Shown in pieces: positions 51,969-63,555 of a stretch of 64,000 bases of DNA (its first letter is position 1; every line of letters begins with the position of its first letter). The DNA is from Atherinomorus stipes (lineage: Eukaryota; Chordata; Actinopteri; Atheriniformes; Atherinidae). Location of the stretch: assembly GCA_023101725.1 (NCBI GenBank), contig JALJCO010010492.1, forward strand, positions 124,001 through 188,000. The letters are read 5' to 3'. Position numbers and translations under genes: made by a program. Below the pieces are notes generated by a model. It made no database searches and was not told where the DNA came from. It was given only the letters and a program-made list of their open reading frames with translations.

Positions 51969-52683
51969 CTCGTTCGACTTTGGCTATCTGCAGCGCAACT
52001 CGGCTGGAAGTGAGGGATTGTGGTCTTGGAATGTTGCATGCTGGTTAGAAACTTTGTCCGACTTCAGACTGCGCCTGAACTGCACCGGAAAACGTGACCA
52101 GACCACGTGATCATCAAACATCGCGGGAGCCGTCCGTCTGCAGTCAGAGCGTGCAGTTCCTCCTCAGCAACTGCAGCTTTTGGACCTGCCTCTGCCGCCG
52201 CCGGAACCTGGCTCTGATTGGTTTCACCTCTCACTGACGCAAGCTCCGATTGTTGGACGGGACTGCCCCCCAGTAATAAATCCATTTAGGTGTTTTAAAC
52301 AGGCTACAAAATCAGCCTTGGTGTTTCATACTGTAGTTAGGCTGATGTTCACAAACCTGGACAGACTGATTTATGAACAGACTGATATCTGGACAGACTG
52401 ATATCTGGACAGACTGATATCTGGACAGACTGATTTATGAACAGACTGATTTATGAACAGACTGATATCTGACTGCAGCAACAGAGGAACACAAACGTGT
52501 TACAGCCACAAGTTATTCTACTCAGATAAATATAAAGCTTAATAAGTTATACCAAAACTTTCACAAATCCTCTTCAGAATTTGGATTTGATGGACTTATT
52601 GGTGTGTATCCACCTTTCCACATGCTCCCCCTTATATTATCCATGAGTAGGCTACCCAAATCCTTAATAAAAAAAAAATATAC

Positions 52684-52738
<55 letters not shown>

Positions 52739-53210
52739 TATTTCCAGCCCCATCTAGAAAGAATAAGTTTCTATTTCTTTGTTTGTTTTTATATTATTCT
52801 TCAAGGCAAAGCATTTATGGTTTTCATATTTGAGCCAGGACATTTACCAGATTATTGTCCTCTGTGTTTCACCTTAACAGGTAAACAACATTCAGTCTAC
52901 TACAGTCCAGTACAAGTTCATGTAATCAGCGTCAACAACACGCTGTTTCAATACTCTGAAATCAGACTTGATCACATCTGCACAGCGTTCAGTAACTTTG
53001 AGCTCAATAAAGGCAAATGCCGCGAGATCCTCCGTTATTGCAGTCTTCACGTTGGCGAACTTGTCCAGCTGAGATGCGCTGCGTTTATGGTCCGCCCCCG
53101 AGACTCACGCAGCTCTCGTCTGACCATGAAGTCAGAGGGTAGACAGACGCAGTCAATCCGAACGAGCCTCTTGTTGGTAAAATAGATCAATACTGCATTT
53201 TTGAATCTCT
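51969..53210. other. intergenic; tandem repeats
   Basis: 51970-52110 looks like another dispersed repeat (TTGGCTATCTGCAGCGCAAC). 52358-52470 is a 16-bp tandem (GGACAGACTGATATCT and GAACAGACTGATTTAT, about seven units). 52685-52732 is (AT)n. No gene is recognised. Confidence 0.5.
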
Positions 53211-53559
53211 ATGGCCCAATCCCAAACCGCCCCTACGCACTACCCCTTAACTATCGAGTGTCACTCCCAATGAAGTCACACTTGCAGCTGTAGAGGGCAC
53301 CTTGATTGCAGGTGGAGGGTGTTAATGACAACGAGACGCCCTCTTCCCCCAACTGGAAAAGGAAAGCAGTCATGCCGTGGCAACAAAAACACACCCGTGT
53401 CAAATAAATCTGTGTAGAAGTACTGTGTGGAAGAAGAACTTTAGTAGTTTACCAACAACTGTCTTGAAAACTGGTTCAGCTGCATCAGGAGGAGGAATCC
53501 AGTCCCGCCAGCAGATCTCCACCAGGGACTGATATCAACGGAAAAATATGACGTACCGG
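53211..53559. other. intergenic, Harbinger-type fragment
   Basis: TGGCCCAATCCCAAACCGCC resembles the end of the element at 21847-22574. Its other end was not found. Confidence 0.4.
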
Positions 53560-55546
53560 TAGATCTATAGGCGCCAAAGTCGCAATATTGCGACAGGCGA
53601 CTTTACTGACTATAACAGACCTTATCTTTAAATCTATAGCTTTGTACTGTTACTGCTTGGTTTTACTACATCGCCAAGACATACAGCCTTAGTTCTGACG
53701 CCATTTTTTAGTGTGTTTATATGGAAAAAATCAGAGAAATAAAGGTTTGAAACCCGACTCCCGCTCTATGCGCGCGAAGCTGCAGGAGCGCGGGAGAGAG
53801 AAAGAAAAGGCGGAAGCAGCATCGTGTTGGAAACAGTGAGAGACAGATCGCGACTTTTAGAATAAAAAACTAAACTTCCAGAGGCCTTTACAGTGCAGAC
53901 GAGGTGCAGCACTGATCTCTGCTGATCAGGATTAGAAGGGGACGATCATGCCTCGCCAGAGACGAGTGACTGACGTCGCAGCGCGCGCTGCCGCACTCGC
54001 GCCGCACAAACTGTCACCCCGGCTTTACACCTGGTCCGTGACGTGAGCGCAGCGCAGCGCAGCGGCTTTGCTGCGACTTCCTAGGCGCGAGCATTTACAC
54101 CGTTCACTGTGCGGCCGCGCAGCGCACCCGCGAGTGCACCAGCTGTTGTTGATTGGTGACATCACGAAATCACGAGAGGGCTGCTAGATCGCCTGTGATT
54201 CTCATCCAAATGGTTCATTTTGTCCACATGTTCATGCGTCATGGTTCCTTATTTCACTGTAACCTCGTGGACACGGAGATGCTGTCATGTTCAGGTAGTT
54301 CAGCAGTTTAAAAGCTGCACGGTGGCTTTTGTTTAGGAAGTTACCGGATATTTTACGCTGAACCTGTGTCTGACTTCCTGTCTGGTTCGATCTGAACGAC
54401 TGAAATTGACGCAGTGTCGGCGCGTGGAGCGTCAAAAATAGAGCTGGCGCGTATCTGTAGCGCAGCGGCACGGCTTGCCGGAGCGACGACGGACCGCTCA
54501 CGCGCCGCAGCGTGAGCAATATGTTTCACACCATTGATTACATTGGCGCGATCCGGTGCGCAGGGCGCGCCGCTGCGCTGCGCTCACGTCACGGTCCAGG
54601 TGTAAAGCCGGGGTCAGAAACACCCTGATGACGGTGAAAGTTTTCTCTGCCGCGGTGATGGGAGAAAGAAAGAGGGATGTGTGGGCAGAAGAGGGAATAA
54701 TCAGAATAGGGGAGTTATTGATGACGGCTGGGAATGTTTGAGAATTGAGGAAGTGATCCATGAATGGATCAAAGACACTGACGAGCCTGTGGGATATCGC
54801 GGACACGAGGATCTCACAGATGCTCGTGCATGTGATTTTCTGTCTCTGTTTTCGGATGAGGATTTCTGGAACCTCATCACAAATGAAAGATATGCTCACC
54901 AGCACCGACACACACACTAACTCCAGCCAAACCCCAGATTTCATGGCTGGTATGATGGTGTGAGGAGTCAGCTATAGGTTATGACAAATTATAAATCTAT
55001 AATAACAAAAAAGGGGAGAAAAAAAAAGCATAAAAACATAATTTTACCTGTTGATATATAAATTATATTAGAAAATGTACTCCTGTCAGATTTCTGTTCA
55101 TTTATTCTGAGGATGAGAGGATGAAAAGGGATCAGTGAAAAAAAGAAAAAAAAATCTACTGTGTAAATATGTTCAGAATTCTGTTTTACTGAGTTTTACC
55201 TGCTGATATACAAATTATATTAGCAAAGTTTCTCCAATCAAACTCATGTTTCTTTATTTAGAGCATGATATGACAGTATACTTTTTTTTTCCTTTGTATA
55301 AATATGTTCAAAAATCTGTTTTTTTACTGAAAGTTACACAATCCAATATGGCCGCTACCTGATGACATCACAATATGCAAATTAGATGTGTAAATTTACT
55401 CCCATCATAAACTTTAGGTCATGATGAATATTTTTCTCATTTACATTATGGATCTATCTCTCACCACCCCCAAGTTACAGCATTTTGAAATCTTAAAGTC
55501 CAAATGGAATATTTTCCTAAATAAACTCTGGCGCCTAGAGGGTTAA
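53560..55546 (+). mobile_element. piggyBac-like relic, interrupted
   Basis: Left CTATAGGCGCCAAAGT and right end ACTCTGGCGCCTAGAGGGTTAA are inverted partners; TTAA stands at the right end (55543-55546), the left one is decayed. Inside are an ATG at 53948 opening MPRQRRVTDVAARAAALA, and at 54720-54918 LRIEEVIHEWIKDTDEPVGY then ACDFLSLFSDEDFWNLITNE, which resembles the start of the piggyBac transposase catalytic region. The remainder of the transposase is missing. A Harbinger MITE (54017-54613) splits the frame. Confidence 0.55.
54017..54613. mobile_element. PIF/Harbinger MITE with TCA duplication, GC-rich
   Basis: Ends CCCCGGCTTTACACCTGG and CCAGGTGTAAAGCCGGG plus GTGACGTGAGCGCAGCGCAG and its inverse. 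Flanked by TCA (54014-54016 and 54614-54616). Strong CpG content (GCGCAGCGCAGCGCAG). Confidence 0.85.
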
Positions 55547-56155
55547 CTAATGGTATCCACATGCAGCAGCAGGTTGTCTTGTCATCAATGCTGCCAGAGT
55601 CTGTAAAACTCCGACTGAGTTATGAGCCTTACAGAGGAAAGCTAAACATGTAGGTATTACTCTAGTTTATGTAATTTACAACATTAAGGCCACGGTCTCA
55701 TGGGTTTTTTTTCAAACCAACTAGATTTGAATTACCTAGATTCTCGCTGCAGGGTCCGACAACTCTGCACGGTCTCAGTACATCTGATTTGAAAGACATC
55801 CAATTTTTGAGCTGAGTGTGTAGCTAGTTATTGGTTGGGGCGTTTCTCCTGGGTGGAGCCTTCCTGGACAAATTTACATAAGAAAGATCGAGTTATAAGA
55901 CGTTACAGATCTACGGGAAACCCAACATATTACATGTTTGGTAGGTTTTATTAGGGTACCAAAAAATTTCATATGAACGGTAGGACTAGTTTTAAAAACA
56001 TCCCACACATCATAAATAAGGAGGATAAGTGTTTTCGATGGATTCAGTTCACATGGGTGACAAGGTAGCTACAGTACATGCCAAAAATCCACTTCTCTTT
56101 GGGAGATGATGGCAAATTTGGACTTTTATGGTATGGATGATAATTTGTTTGTAAT
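55547..56155. other. intergenic, no gene
   Basis: Nothing recognised. Confidence 0.4.
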
Positions 56156-57072
56156 GGAAGAGGATTAGGGCCACTGAGGGTTTTTTTTTTTTTTCTGAGA
56201 AAAAAGTCAGTATGATGTTTTTTTTTTCCGGAACATGGAAGAAAAATCTGTTGTTTTTTTTTTTCAACTTATGAAAAAAGTAAAAATTTTGACTTTTTTC
56301 TTCGAATTCCAACATTAAAGTCAGATTTTGACTTTTTTCTCTGAGTTTTTCAGAAATTGGGCAAAAAATGTCTCCAGATTTTTTTTTCTTGTTATGTTTT
56401 GGGGACAAAAGTCAGAATTTTGACCTTTTCAGAAATTGAAAAAACAAAAACAAGAAAACTCCTGAAAAAAAAATTCTAAAGAATTCTACCCCCCCCCCCC
56501 CCCCCCCCTCACAATTCAGATTTTTTTTTCCTTTATAATGTTCCAGAAAAAAGTCAGAATTCTGAACTTTTTTTCTTCAGAAATTTAATATTAAAGTCAG
56601 AATTTTGACTTTTTCCTTAGAGTTCTGGCTTTTTCAGAAATTGAATAAAAAAATTCCTGAAAACAGTTAAAAATGTTCTGGAAAAAAAGAATTCTGACTT
56701 TTTTCCCCTCACAATTCTGTAATCTTTTCACAAATAAAATAAAAAAAATCTCCTGAATTCTTTTGTAATGTTGGAAAAAAGTCAGAATGGGCTTTATGCA
56801 CATCTCCAGTACTTCCTGAACTTAGCACTGCACCTTTGTTTCCTGTCTTTCAAGATTGGATGAACTGATTGATCCAGGTGTGTCTGACCATTTGCTGAGA
56901 TCAGACACACCTGGATTAATCAGTTCATCCAATCATGAAAGACAGGAAACAAAGGTGTAGCACTAAGTTCAGGAAGTACTGGAAATGTGCATAAAGCCTA
57001 TTCAGAGACTAAAGCAGAATTCTGACTTAATCAGGATTTTATTTTTTTCTTCAATGACCCTAATCCTCTTCA
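56156..57072. mobile_element. GGAAGAGGATTAG-family element, copy B, with hairpin
   Basis: Ends GGAAGAGGATTAGGGCCACT and GACCCTAATCCTCTTC are inverted. The interior is a long run of TCAGAATTTTGACTTTTT and its inverse, T-runs and a C20 run (56490-56509). A 209-bp hairpin element sits at 56790-56998. Confidence 0.8.
56790..56998. repeat. near-perfect 209-bp hairpin (foldback MITE)
   Basis: Two arms of about 97 bases: GGCTTTATGCACATCTCCAG at the left pairs with CTGGAAATGTGCATAAAGCC at the right, and AGGTGTGTCTGA pairs with TCAGACACACCT around a short loop (CCATTTGCTGAGA). A few mismatches only. Confidence 0.9.
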
Positions 57073-57320
57073 GTAATTTGTTTATGCATTAATAAATTTT
57101 AAAAATAGAAGACTCCACAAAGTAATTTTTTTTTTGCATAATCTCTTAATTTGACAGCACTATTAAAAAGTATCGGTATTGACATTGGCGTCGACGGTAC
57201 TAGCCTTTTATTCACTTTGTATCAGATCGATACCAAATCTTGCAGTATCGCCTAATTTTAACCATTGTTTACTTATCTGCTGTGTTAATTTGAGAATCTT
57301 TTCCTTTAATGTGAAAGTCT

Positions 57321-57334
57321 CCGGAAGTGACGTG
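57321..57334 (+). promoter_or_regulatory. ETS/CRE-type promoter motif CCGGAAGTGACGTG
   Basis: CCGGAAGTGACGT is a well-known composite ETS and CRE-like element of housekeeping promoters. It stands at the start of a locally GC- and CpG-rich block in otherwise AT-rich DNA. Confidence 0.6.
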
Positions 57335-57339
57335 TCTTG

Positions 57340-57696
57340 TCAGCGGTAGCTTGACGCTGGCGAACGTCGCCCGTGTTGCTGCTCGGTCTCGGTCCGCCTC
57401 CCGTCAGAATTCGGCTGTTTTCGCCCCAGCGGAGGAGGAAAAGGAAAAGAGAGACTGGCTGACTGGTGGAGAAGAAAAAGTAGTCGACAGTTGGAAAGAA
57501 AAAGCAGCACCGACCGTCCTCGCGAAGGGAAGCGGACAGAAAGGTGTTTACAGGTGGTTTTCCTTCAGTCTGCGGTGGCGACGCCGGTTGTGACATTACG
57601 CCGCGAGCGACAGCGCGAGCCAAGGGAAAGGTCTCCTCCCAGACTGTTGACGGATACAGTTTGGCTTCAGTGAACAGCAAGACTCGCTCCGGCCAG
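57340..57696 (+). other. putative non-coding first exon of a downstream plus-strand gene
   Basis: GC- and CpG-rich, without recognised protein, ending in GGCCAG followed by the strong donor GTAAGAA (57697). Together with the upstream promoter motif this looks like a 5' UTR exon. In human, GNG12 lies downstream of WLS on the same strand and has non-coding 5' exons; that makes gng12 the first candidate, but its coding sequence is not in the window. A 172-codon minus-strand frame here looks like composition noise. Confidence 0.5.
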
Positions 57697-58532
57697 GTAA
57701 GAAGCGCCATGCGGTCACACAGCGAGCTTTTAGCGAAGCAACAGATGGTGTCAGGCTTCTCCACCATCGCACCCGCTGAGCGCGAGCACCGCTGATGAAT
57801 TACACCCGCAAATGTTCTCCTCAAGCGGCCTCACATCAGTGTTATCACTCATGGCTTTATCAATGAGATATTCAACAGGTGATGGCTCGAGCTGGGCCTT
57901 CTGCTCTCATTATCTCCACAGGCTCCACCTAGTGTGTTTGCCACTATAAAAATAAATAAATATTCCAGAAAAGAGTAATATATATGTATAATCCAGCAGT
58001 TTCCTTCACATATTACTGACAGATTATGGTAGTAACTCGTAGTCGGATTGTGTTAGGGCTGTGCAATTACTCGAAATTTGATCGTGATTGCAAATTTTGG
58101 ATCAAACAATCTTCAAACTTCTATAATCGAGTTCAAACGATTTATTTGCCATTTTTCATTACACAATTCCTGAAGGCAATTCAGAATTAAAATGAATTTC
58201 AGTGGCTTTTCACCCATGCAATTTATAGGGTGTCATTAACAAACATGATATAATTGGAATTATGCAGCACTGCACTAAAGCTTAAAGTTTATTTTTGGAT
58301 TTTTAAAAATTTTATTCTTCAAATAAAGAGAAATTGTTGAACAGCTGGACACAATTTATTCGGGAGACATTTATGTTTCTCTATGCCTGATGTTCAGAGT
58401 GTATTTATTTTATTTGTAGCCTATATTAATTTTCAATTTGAACATTTTGCTGCGGTGATTAGTTGATAATCGACTATTGTAAGTCAATAATACTTATTGT
58501 TTATAAGCTTTGTTTTTCATCTCAAAATTTTT
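57697..58532. other. presumed first intron, no gene
   Basis: 58050-58500 has scattered hAT-like fragments (GGGCTGTGCAATTACTCGAA near 58048). No exon is recognised. Confidence 0.4.
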
Positions 58533-59282
58533 AGGGATGCACAATATAATCGGCCCCCTATCAGTATTGCCCTATGACTGAGTATCAGACATCAGCCGCC
58601 CCACCGATATCTAACTGATAATTAACTGATCGGCCTGCTTTTTCTAAAGTCTAAAAACTTCTTCTTCAAAAACTTCTTTTTTCCAGACTTTAAAACTTCT
58701 AATGGCTAGGGATGGGAAAAAATATTGATACACTAAAGTACATTGCGATATTTTCATATGCTAATATCATATTGACATTTAAAAACGTGTTACAAATGAA
58801 ATCTTGCGATATTGCGATATCTTGTTGTAATGTTAAGAAATTTCACAAGAATTCACAAAACTTTTGCAATATGGCCATATGCTGATATCATATTGATATT
58901 TAAAAACGCAGTATCCATCTATGTTACTAACGAAATCTCTCGACATTTTCGTTTTGTTACGAAATCTCATGAGAATTCACGAAATATTGTGAGATTTTGT
59001 AACAGAACGATGAAATCCCGCGAGAATTTGTCAGTGAAATAGATCGTGTTTTAATTATCAATTTGATATAGGCATATGAAAATATCGCGATATGTCAGTG
59101 TATCGATATTTTTTTCCCACCCCTATTTTCAAAGTGTTGGAAATGGACAATATAACTGCTATTTGCATGAATGCTTAATTTTTCAGCTTTAATATCGGTA
59201 TCGATATCGGTTGTCGGCCACATAAGTTTTAAAATATCACTATATTGGATATCGGCCAAAATTCCAACATCATGCATCCCTA
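58533..59282. mobile_element. hAT-type element hosting a TCTCGCGAGA-family MITE
   Basis: Ends TAGGGATGCACAATATAATC and ATCATGCATCCCTA are inverted; flanks AAAATTTT (58525-58532) and AAAATTGC (59283-59290) agree at 6 of 8. The MITE at 58707-59125 lies inside. Confidence 0.65.
58707..59125. mobile_element. TCTCGCGAGA-family MITE, copy 2 (diverged)
   Basis: TAGGGATGGGAAAAAATATT at the left and TATTTTTTTCCCACCCCTA at the right. Motifs decayed: TCCCGCGAGA, TCTCATGAGA and TCTCTCGACA. Confidence 0.7.
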
Positions 59283-60735
59283 AAAATTGCCACTGTACCT
59301 TCCACTGTCTGTCTTTCTGTCTGGTCATCTTTTCTCGAACAGTTTATTGACGTAAATAAACACACATTAGGAGTAAAAAGTTTGGACGTGTTTTCCATTA
59401 AATTCAATGAGAAAGTGCCCAAACTTTTCAACTGGTGCTGTAAATATGCTGCAATTATTGCACGATTCGATTAGTCGACTAATGGATAAAATAATCGTTT
59501 GTGACAGCCCTACATTTTGCGTAAATGATCACTAACAAAGTGTTTTTCACAGAGAGATAAATGCTGAATAAATGCATCATGCAACTAAAAAAAATAATCC
59601 TGATTTCAATATTGACCGAAACAATCGTGATAATGATTTTTTCCATAACCGTGCAGCCTTAGGTTTGATGGTTGAAGTGGAGGCCCCCACTCAGGGAGGA
59701 GGCTGACGCGTTTACACGGGAGCATCAACAGCTCTGTTTTAGTCCTCTGGTCATTAGGAGGACAGAATACAGACCGGCCATTGATAAGGCCAACTCATTA
59801 GTACCCCGTTCACCGCCATCAAAGCCTCCTCTCCATTTCCCATCAGCATGAGTGGGTCACACTGGACACCCAGGACCACACACACGCTGTGCCCGGTGCT
59901 GATGGCCGAGGTTGGACTTGGTTCGGCCCGGCGGGTTTCGTCTCTGGGGGTTTGCCCGCTCTCTGGCAGGATTTATGCCTAATCATGTGATGCACTGAAA
60001 TGAATTAGTCACAAAAGAAGGGGGTGGTGTAATGGCAACCACGTCCTGGTTAATGCAAAGATTAGATGGGGGTGAAGTTCTCTCTACTTTACTGAGTGGA
60101 AGATAAATTTTTTTTAAATGTTTGTGAAAGTTGTGGAACAAGGGCAGAGCTGTTGGGATCATGTGGGATGTGGCCCATCATGCAGCTGGAACCAGTGCTG
60201 CGACGGCTTATCAGCCGGCACGGCTGCTCTGGAGGCGGCGCGCTTCTCCGTGACTCAGAATGCAGCCGGACTCGATGGGCGGCTCTGAGGACCAGTTTTG
60301 TTTGACAAACAGTGAGCTCGGTGTGGGAGGAAGACGCCGCGGTGGCCTCGGGTCTGAGCGCCTCATCGCCAGGATCTGTTTCCTCATAGTGTGGATTCCC
60401 CTCCGTGCAGTTTGTTGAAGTAGAACTTACATGTTTTTTCTCTCTCTCTTTGTACTACTTCCTCACAGGATGCAAAGGAAAGTACGTGTTTCTGAAAGTA
60501 CATGTTGCAAACTGTACTTATCACACTTTTCTCCTGTTTGTGACTCATAATGATGGTGTAGTGACATGGAGATGACACCATTTCTGTCATCTATGAGGTC
60601 CTGCTGGGATCACTTTAGAGCTGAAATAGTAGGTCATTGATCACAGCTTTTGATTAGAAAGTTATCTTAAACTACCAGTAAGTAGAAATTCTCCATATCT
60701 GCTGACTCAGCTAGAACTACGTGTACTGTTTCAAA
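59283..60735. other. presumed intron, no gene
   Basis: No recognised exon. The 69-codon frame at 60096-60305 has no family. Confidence 0.4.
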
Positions 60736-61546
60736 TAGGGCTGGGTGATAAACCGAAAATTTACCGACACCGACATTTACAGCGATAACCGACTTCATTT
60801 TTTCCCGTGTCGGTATGTTCGGTGCTGCGGCCCCTTTAAGAAAGCCAGCATTGGTATTGCTGCATGGGACGTTTTTGTTCTCTCAAACTTGCCGTAGTTA
60901 ATCGTTAACGTGACATTCCTGCTATGGAGCTTTGTGTTTTTCATCATCTTTTGCATGTTTTCTGTACAAAATATGTCTGTAATGATCAGTGACGTTTATT
61001 TGATGTCAGTGTAAAGTGATAAACGTTTGAAGGAACGTTGTTTGTGTTAAACGTTTTGACAACGGTAGTGATGCTAATTGCGTTAGCCTGTCTATAGGTT
61101 TTTCAATGTTAAGTTAGCATTCATGCTAATCGATAGTCGTGTGTGCATTTAATGGGAGACTCTGCACTGGTTTTCATGGACACAAAGTAATATTTACTCA
61201 TATGTGAATAAGAATCTAACTCATTCGAGTTAATCAATTTAATAATTAATAATTCATTCATTCATTTGTATATTTGTATGTTTGTATTTCAGTTTCACAG
61301 TACTTCTCATATGTCCAAAACATCTACTGGGTGTTTACTGAGGAACCTGTTAATCTATCTGCCAAACAAGAAGTCACGTGAAGTTCCAGTTAAGGCAGAA
61401 TATCTGTTTTAATAAAATGAAAGTAAAAGTAGTTTTATGTCTGTTTTAGCTGGTTTAAAGGTAGGTTTATCCCCCATTTATCATTACTGAGGTGAACTGC
61501 TCAATATATTGTGATATTTTTTGGGGGCCATTATCGCCCAGCCCTA
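60736..61546. mobile_element. hAT-type MITE, 811 bp
   Basis: Ends TAGGGCTGGGTGATAA and TTATCGCCCAGCCCTA are inverted. Flanks GTTTCAAA (60728-60735) and GTTTCAAG (61547-61554) are a 7-of-8 target duplication. Non-coding. Confidence 0.85.
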
Positions 61547-61589
61547 GTTTCAAGTAAAAGTAAACTGAACATTTTCAGTAGTGACTGAT

Positions 61590-62075
61590 ACAGATTTATT
61601 TTGGGCCGATACCAATATTTTCTCACCAGCCTCAGCAGATGCCTGATTCAACCTGCTGATATTTGGGGCCGATACTGCATTTGACTCTCAATTGATATAA
61701 TGAAGGATACAATGACAAGTAATTTTGCAACTCTAGTTATTAATATTAAAAAAAGAACAAAAAACTTCAAATAAAAATATAAAATAGAACCCATGCACTT
61801 ATAAACAAATAATAAGAAACATTAAACTTGTGATAAATATCCATCGATATGTATGTGTGTGTATGTATATGTGTATATATATGTATATGTGTATATATAT
61901 ATGTATATATATATACATTGTGTGTGTGTGTGTGTGTGTGTATAAATAAATGCATGTTTGTATATAAAAAAGTCGAGTGGGGGTATCGGCCAACACGCCC
62001 AACGTATCGGCCAATGCTGATACCAGCAAAAAACACAAATATTGTCCGGCTGAAGTATCGGTCTGTCCTAAAATT
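61590..62075 (+). mobile_element. TATCGGCC-family repeat with GT/TA microsatellite
   Basis: Same family as 45415-45730: GCTGATATTTGGGGCCGATA, a (GT)n and TATATG-rich stretch at 61850-61941, then GTATCGGCCAACACGCCCAA. Confidence 0.7.
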
Positions 62076-62111
62076 TCAGAATTTTAAGTAATTGTTGGTT
62101 TAGTTATTTAT

Positions 62112-62406
62112 TACGGCTGAGAAAAAAATCGATATACTGAAATAATTTCATATGCACATTTCATATAGAGATTCAAAAATGCAGTATTGATCTATTTTAC
62201 CAACGAAATCTCGCGAGATTTTGTAAGATAACGTTGAAATCTCGCGAGGTTTCACGAAAACCCGCGAGATTTCTTGACTGAACAACGAAATCTCGCGAGA
62301 TTTCGTTAGTAAAATAGATCGATACCACATTTTTACATAGTGATATAATATCAGCATAAGAAAATATCGCGATATTTCAGTGTCTTGATTTTTTTTTCCA
62401 GCCCTA
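62112..62406. mobile_element. TCTCGCGAGA-family MITE, copy 3 (best copy)
   Basis: 295 bp, nearly palindromic. Exact TCTCGCGAGA at 62209-62218 and 62291-62300 and two one-mismatch versions between them. Flanks TTATTTAT (62104-62111) and TTTTTTAT (62407-62414) agree at 7 of 8, as for hAT. Confidence 0.85.
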
Positions 62407-62904
62407 TTTTTTATAAATATGATTTTAGATAAAAATGAATCAATCGGCTGTTACACTGTCGTTCAGGGACGATGTCCAAATTTCCTATTGTGTCGTCAAC
62501 AAAATTCACTGTTGACATGATGCGTTAATGAGTAGATATTAAAACAATTGAGATTTTGATTAAAAAAGAAAATAAGTAATTTTGTCACTAAGATGATATA
62601 TTTTGTATATCAACTCACTGTTCATTTTACCAGCTCCACCTGTTCACCTTCCTTTTTAACACAAATATCTAACTAGCCAATCAGACAGCAGCATCTAGTC
62701 GTGTAGACGTGGTGAAGACGACTTGCTGGAGTTCAAACTGAGCATCAGAATGAGGGAGAAAGGAGATTTAATGGTGGTTTATCTGAGTATTTACTGGGAT
62801 TTCCACCACAAGCATCTCTAGGGTTTCCAGGTCTGAAGAAGAGAAAATCTCCAGTAGCAGCAGTTGATGGACCAGAATGCAGCAGGAGACCAGACGGGGT
62901 TTTT

Positions 62905-63074
62905 TTAAAAAACGCGATATTGACCTATTTTACCATTAAAATCTCGAGATTTCACTGTTCTTTCGAAATCTCTGAAACCCGCGAGATTTCGTAAAGGAAA
63001 CAGATCAATACTGTGTTTTTAAATATCGATAATATCGCGATATTTCAGTGTATCAATATTTTTTCCCACCCCTA
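62905..63074. mobile_element. TCTCGCGAGA-family MITE, copy 4 (right part)
   Basis: Starts within the family at CGCGATATTGACCTATTTTA and ends TATTTTTTCCCACCCCTA. Motifs CCCGCGAGAT and TCTCGAGA. Confidence 0.75.
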
Positions 63075-63085
63075 GAATGAATATT

Positions 63086-63200
63086 ACACAATTTATGTTT
63101 CAGCTTTAATATCAGTATCGATATCAGTTATCGGCCACATGAGTTTTGAAATATTGGCGTATCAGATATCAGCCAAAATTTCAATATCGTTCATCCCTTT
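63086..63200. mobile_element. fragment matching the end of 58533-59282
   Basis: TTCAGCTTTAATATCAGTAT and TATCGGCCACATGAGTTTTG match 59175-59240; ends TCATCCCTTTAG. As at 58533-59282 it directly follows a TCTCGCGAGA-family MITE. Confidence 0.65.
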
Positions 63201-63245
63201 AGTTGGATCTAGGAATTTTTTTCTAATTTTGCACAAGGAATGTAT

Positions 63246-63555
63246 TAAGGCTGGGAAAAAAATATCGATACACTAAAAATTTTAAATCACATGACATTTC
63301 AGACACAGATATCATATTGCTATTTAGAAACGCGATATTGATCTATTTTACCATCGAAATCTCCTGAGATTTCATCGTTTTTATGAAATCTCGTGAGAGT
63401 TTACAAAACCCGTGAGATTTCGTAACAGAACAATTAAATCTTGCGAGATTTCATTAGTAAAATAGATCAATACCACATTTTAAAATATCAATATGATATC
63501 AGCATATGAAAATATCACAATTTTTCAGTGTATCAATATTTTCCCCCCACCCTTA
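63246..63555. mobile_element. TCTCGCGAGA-family MITE, copy 5
   Basis: TAAGGCTGGGAAAAAAATAT at the left and TATTTTCCCCCCACCCTTA at the right. Motifs decayed to TCTTGCGAGA, TCTCGTGAGA and TCTCCTGAGA. Confidence 0.75.

Noticed and set aside
57306..57824. 172-codon minus-strand ORF
   Set aside because: Overlaps the CpG-rich putative promoter and exon; no recognisable domain, and other frames are open too.
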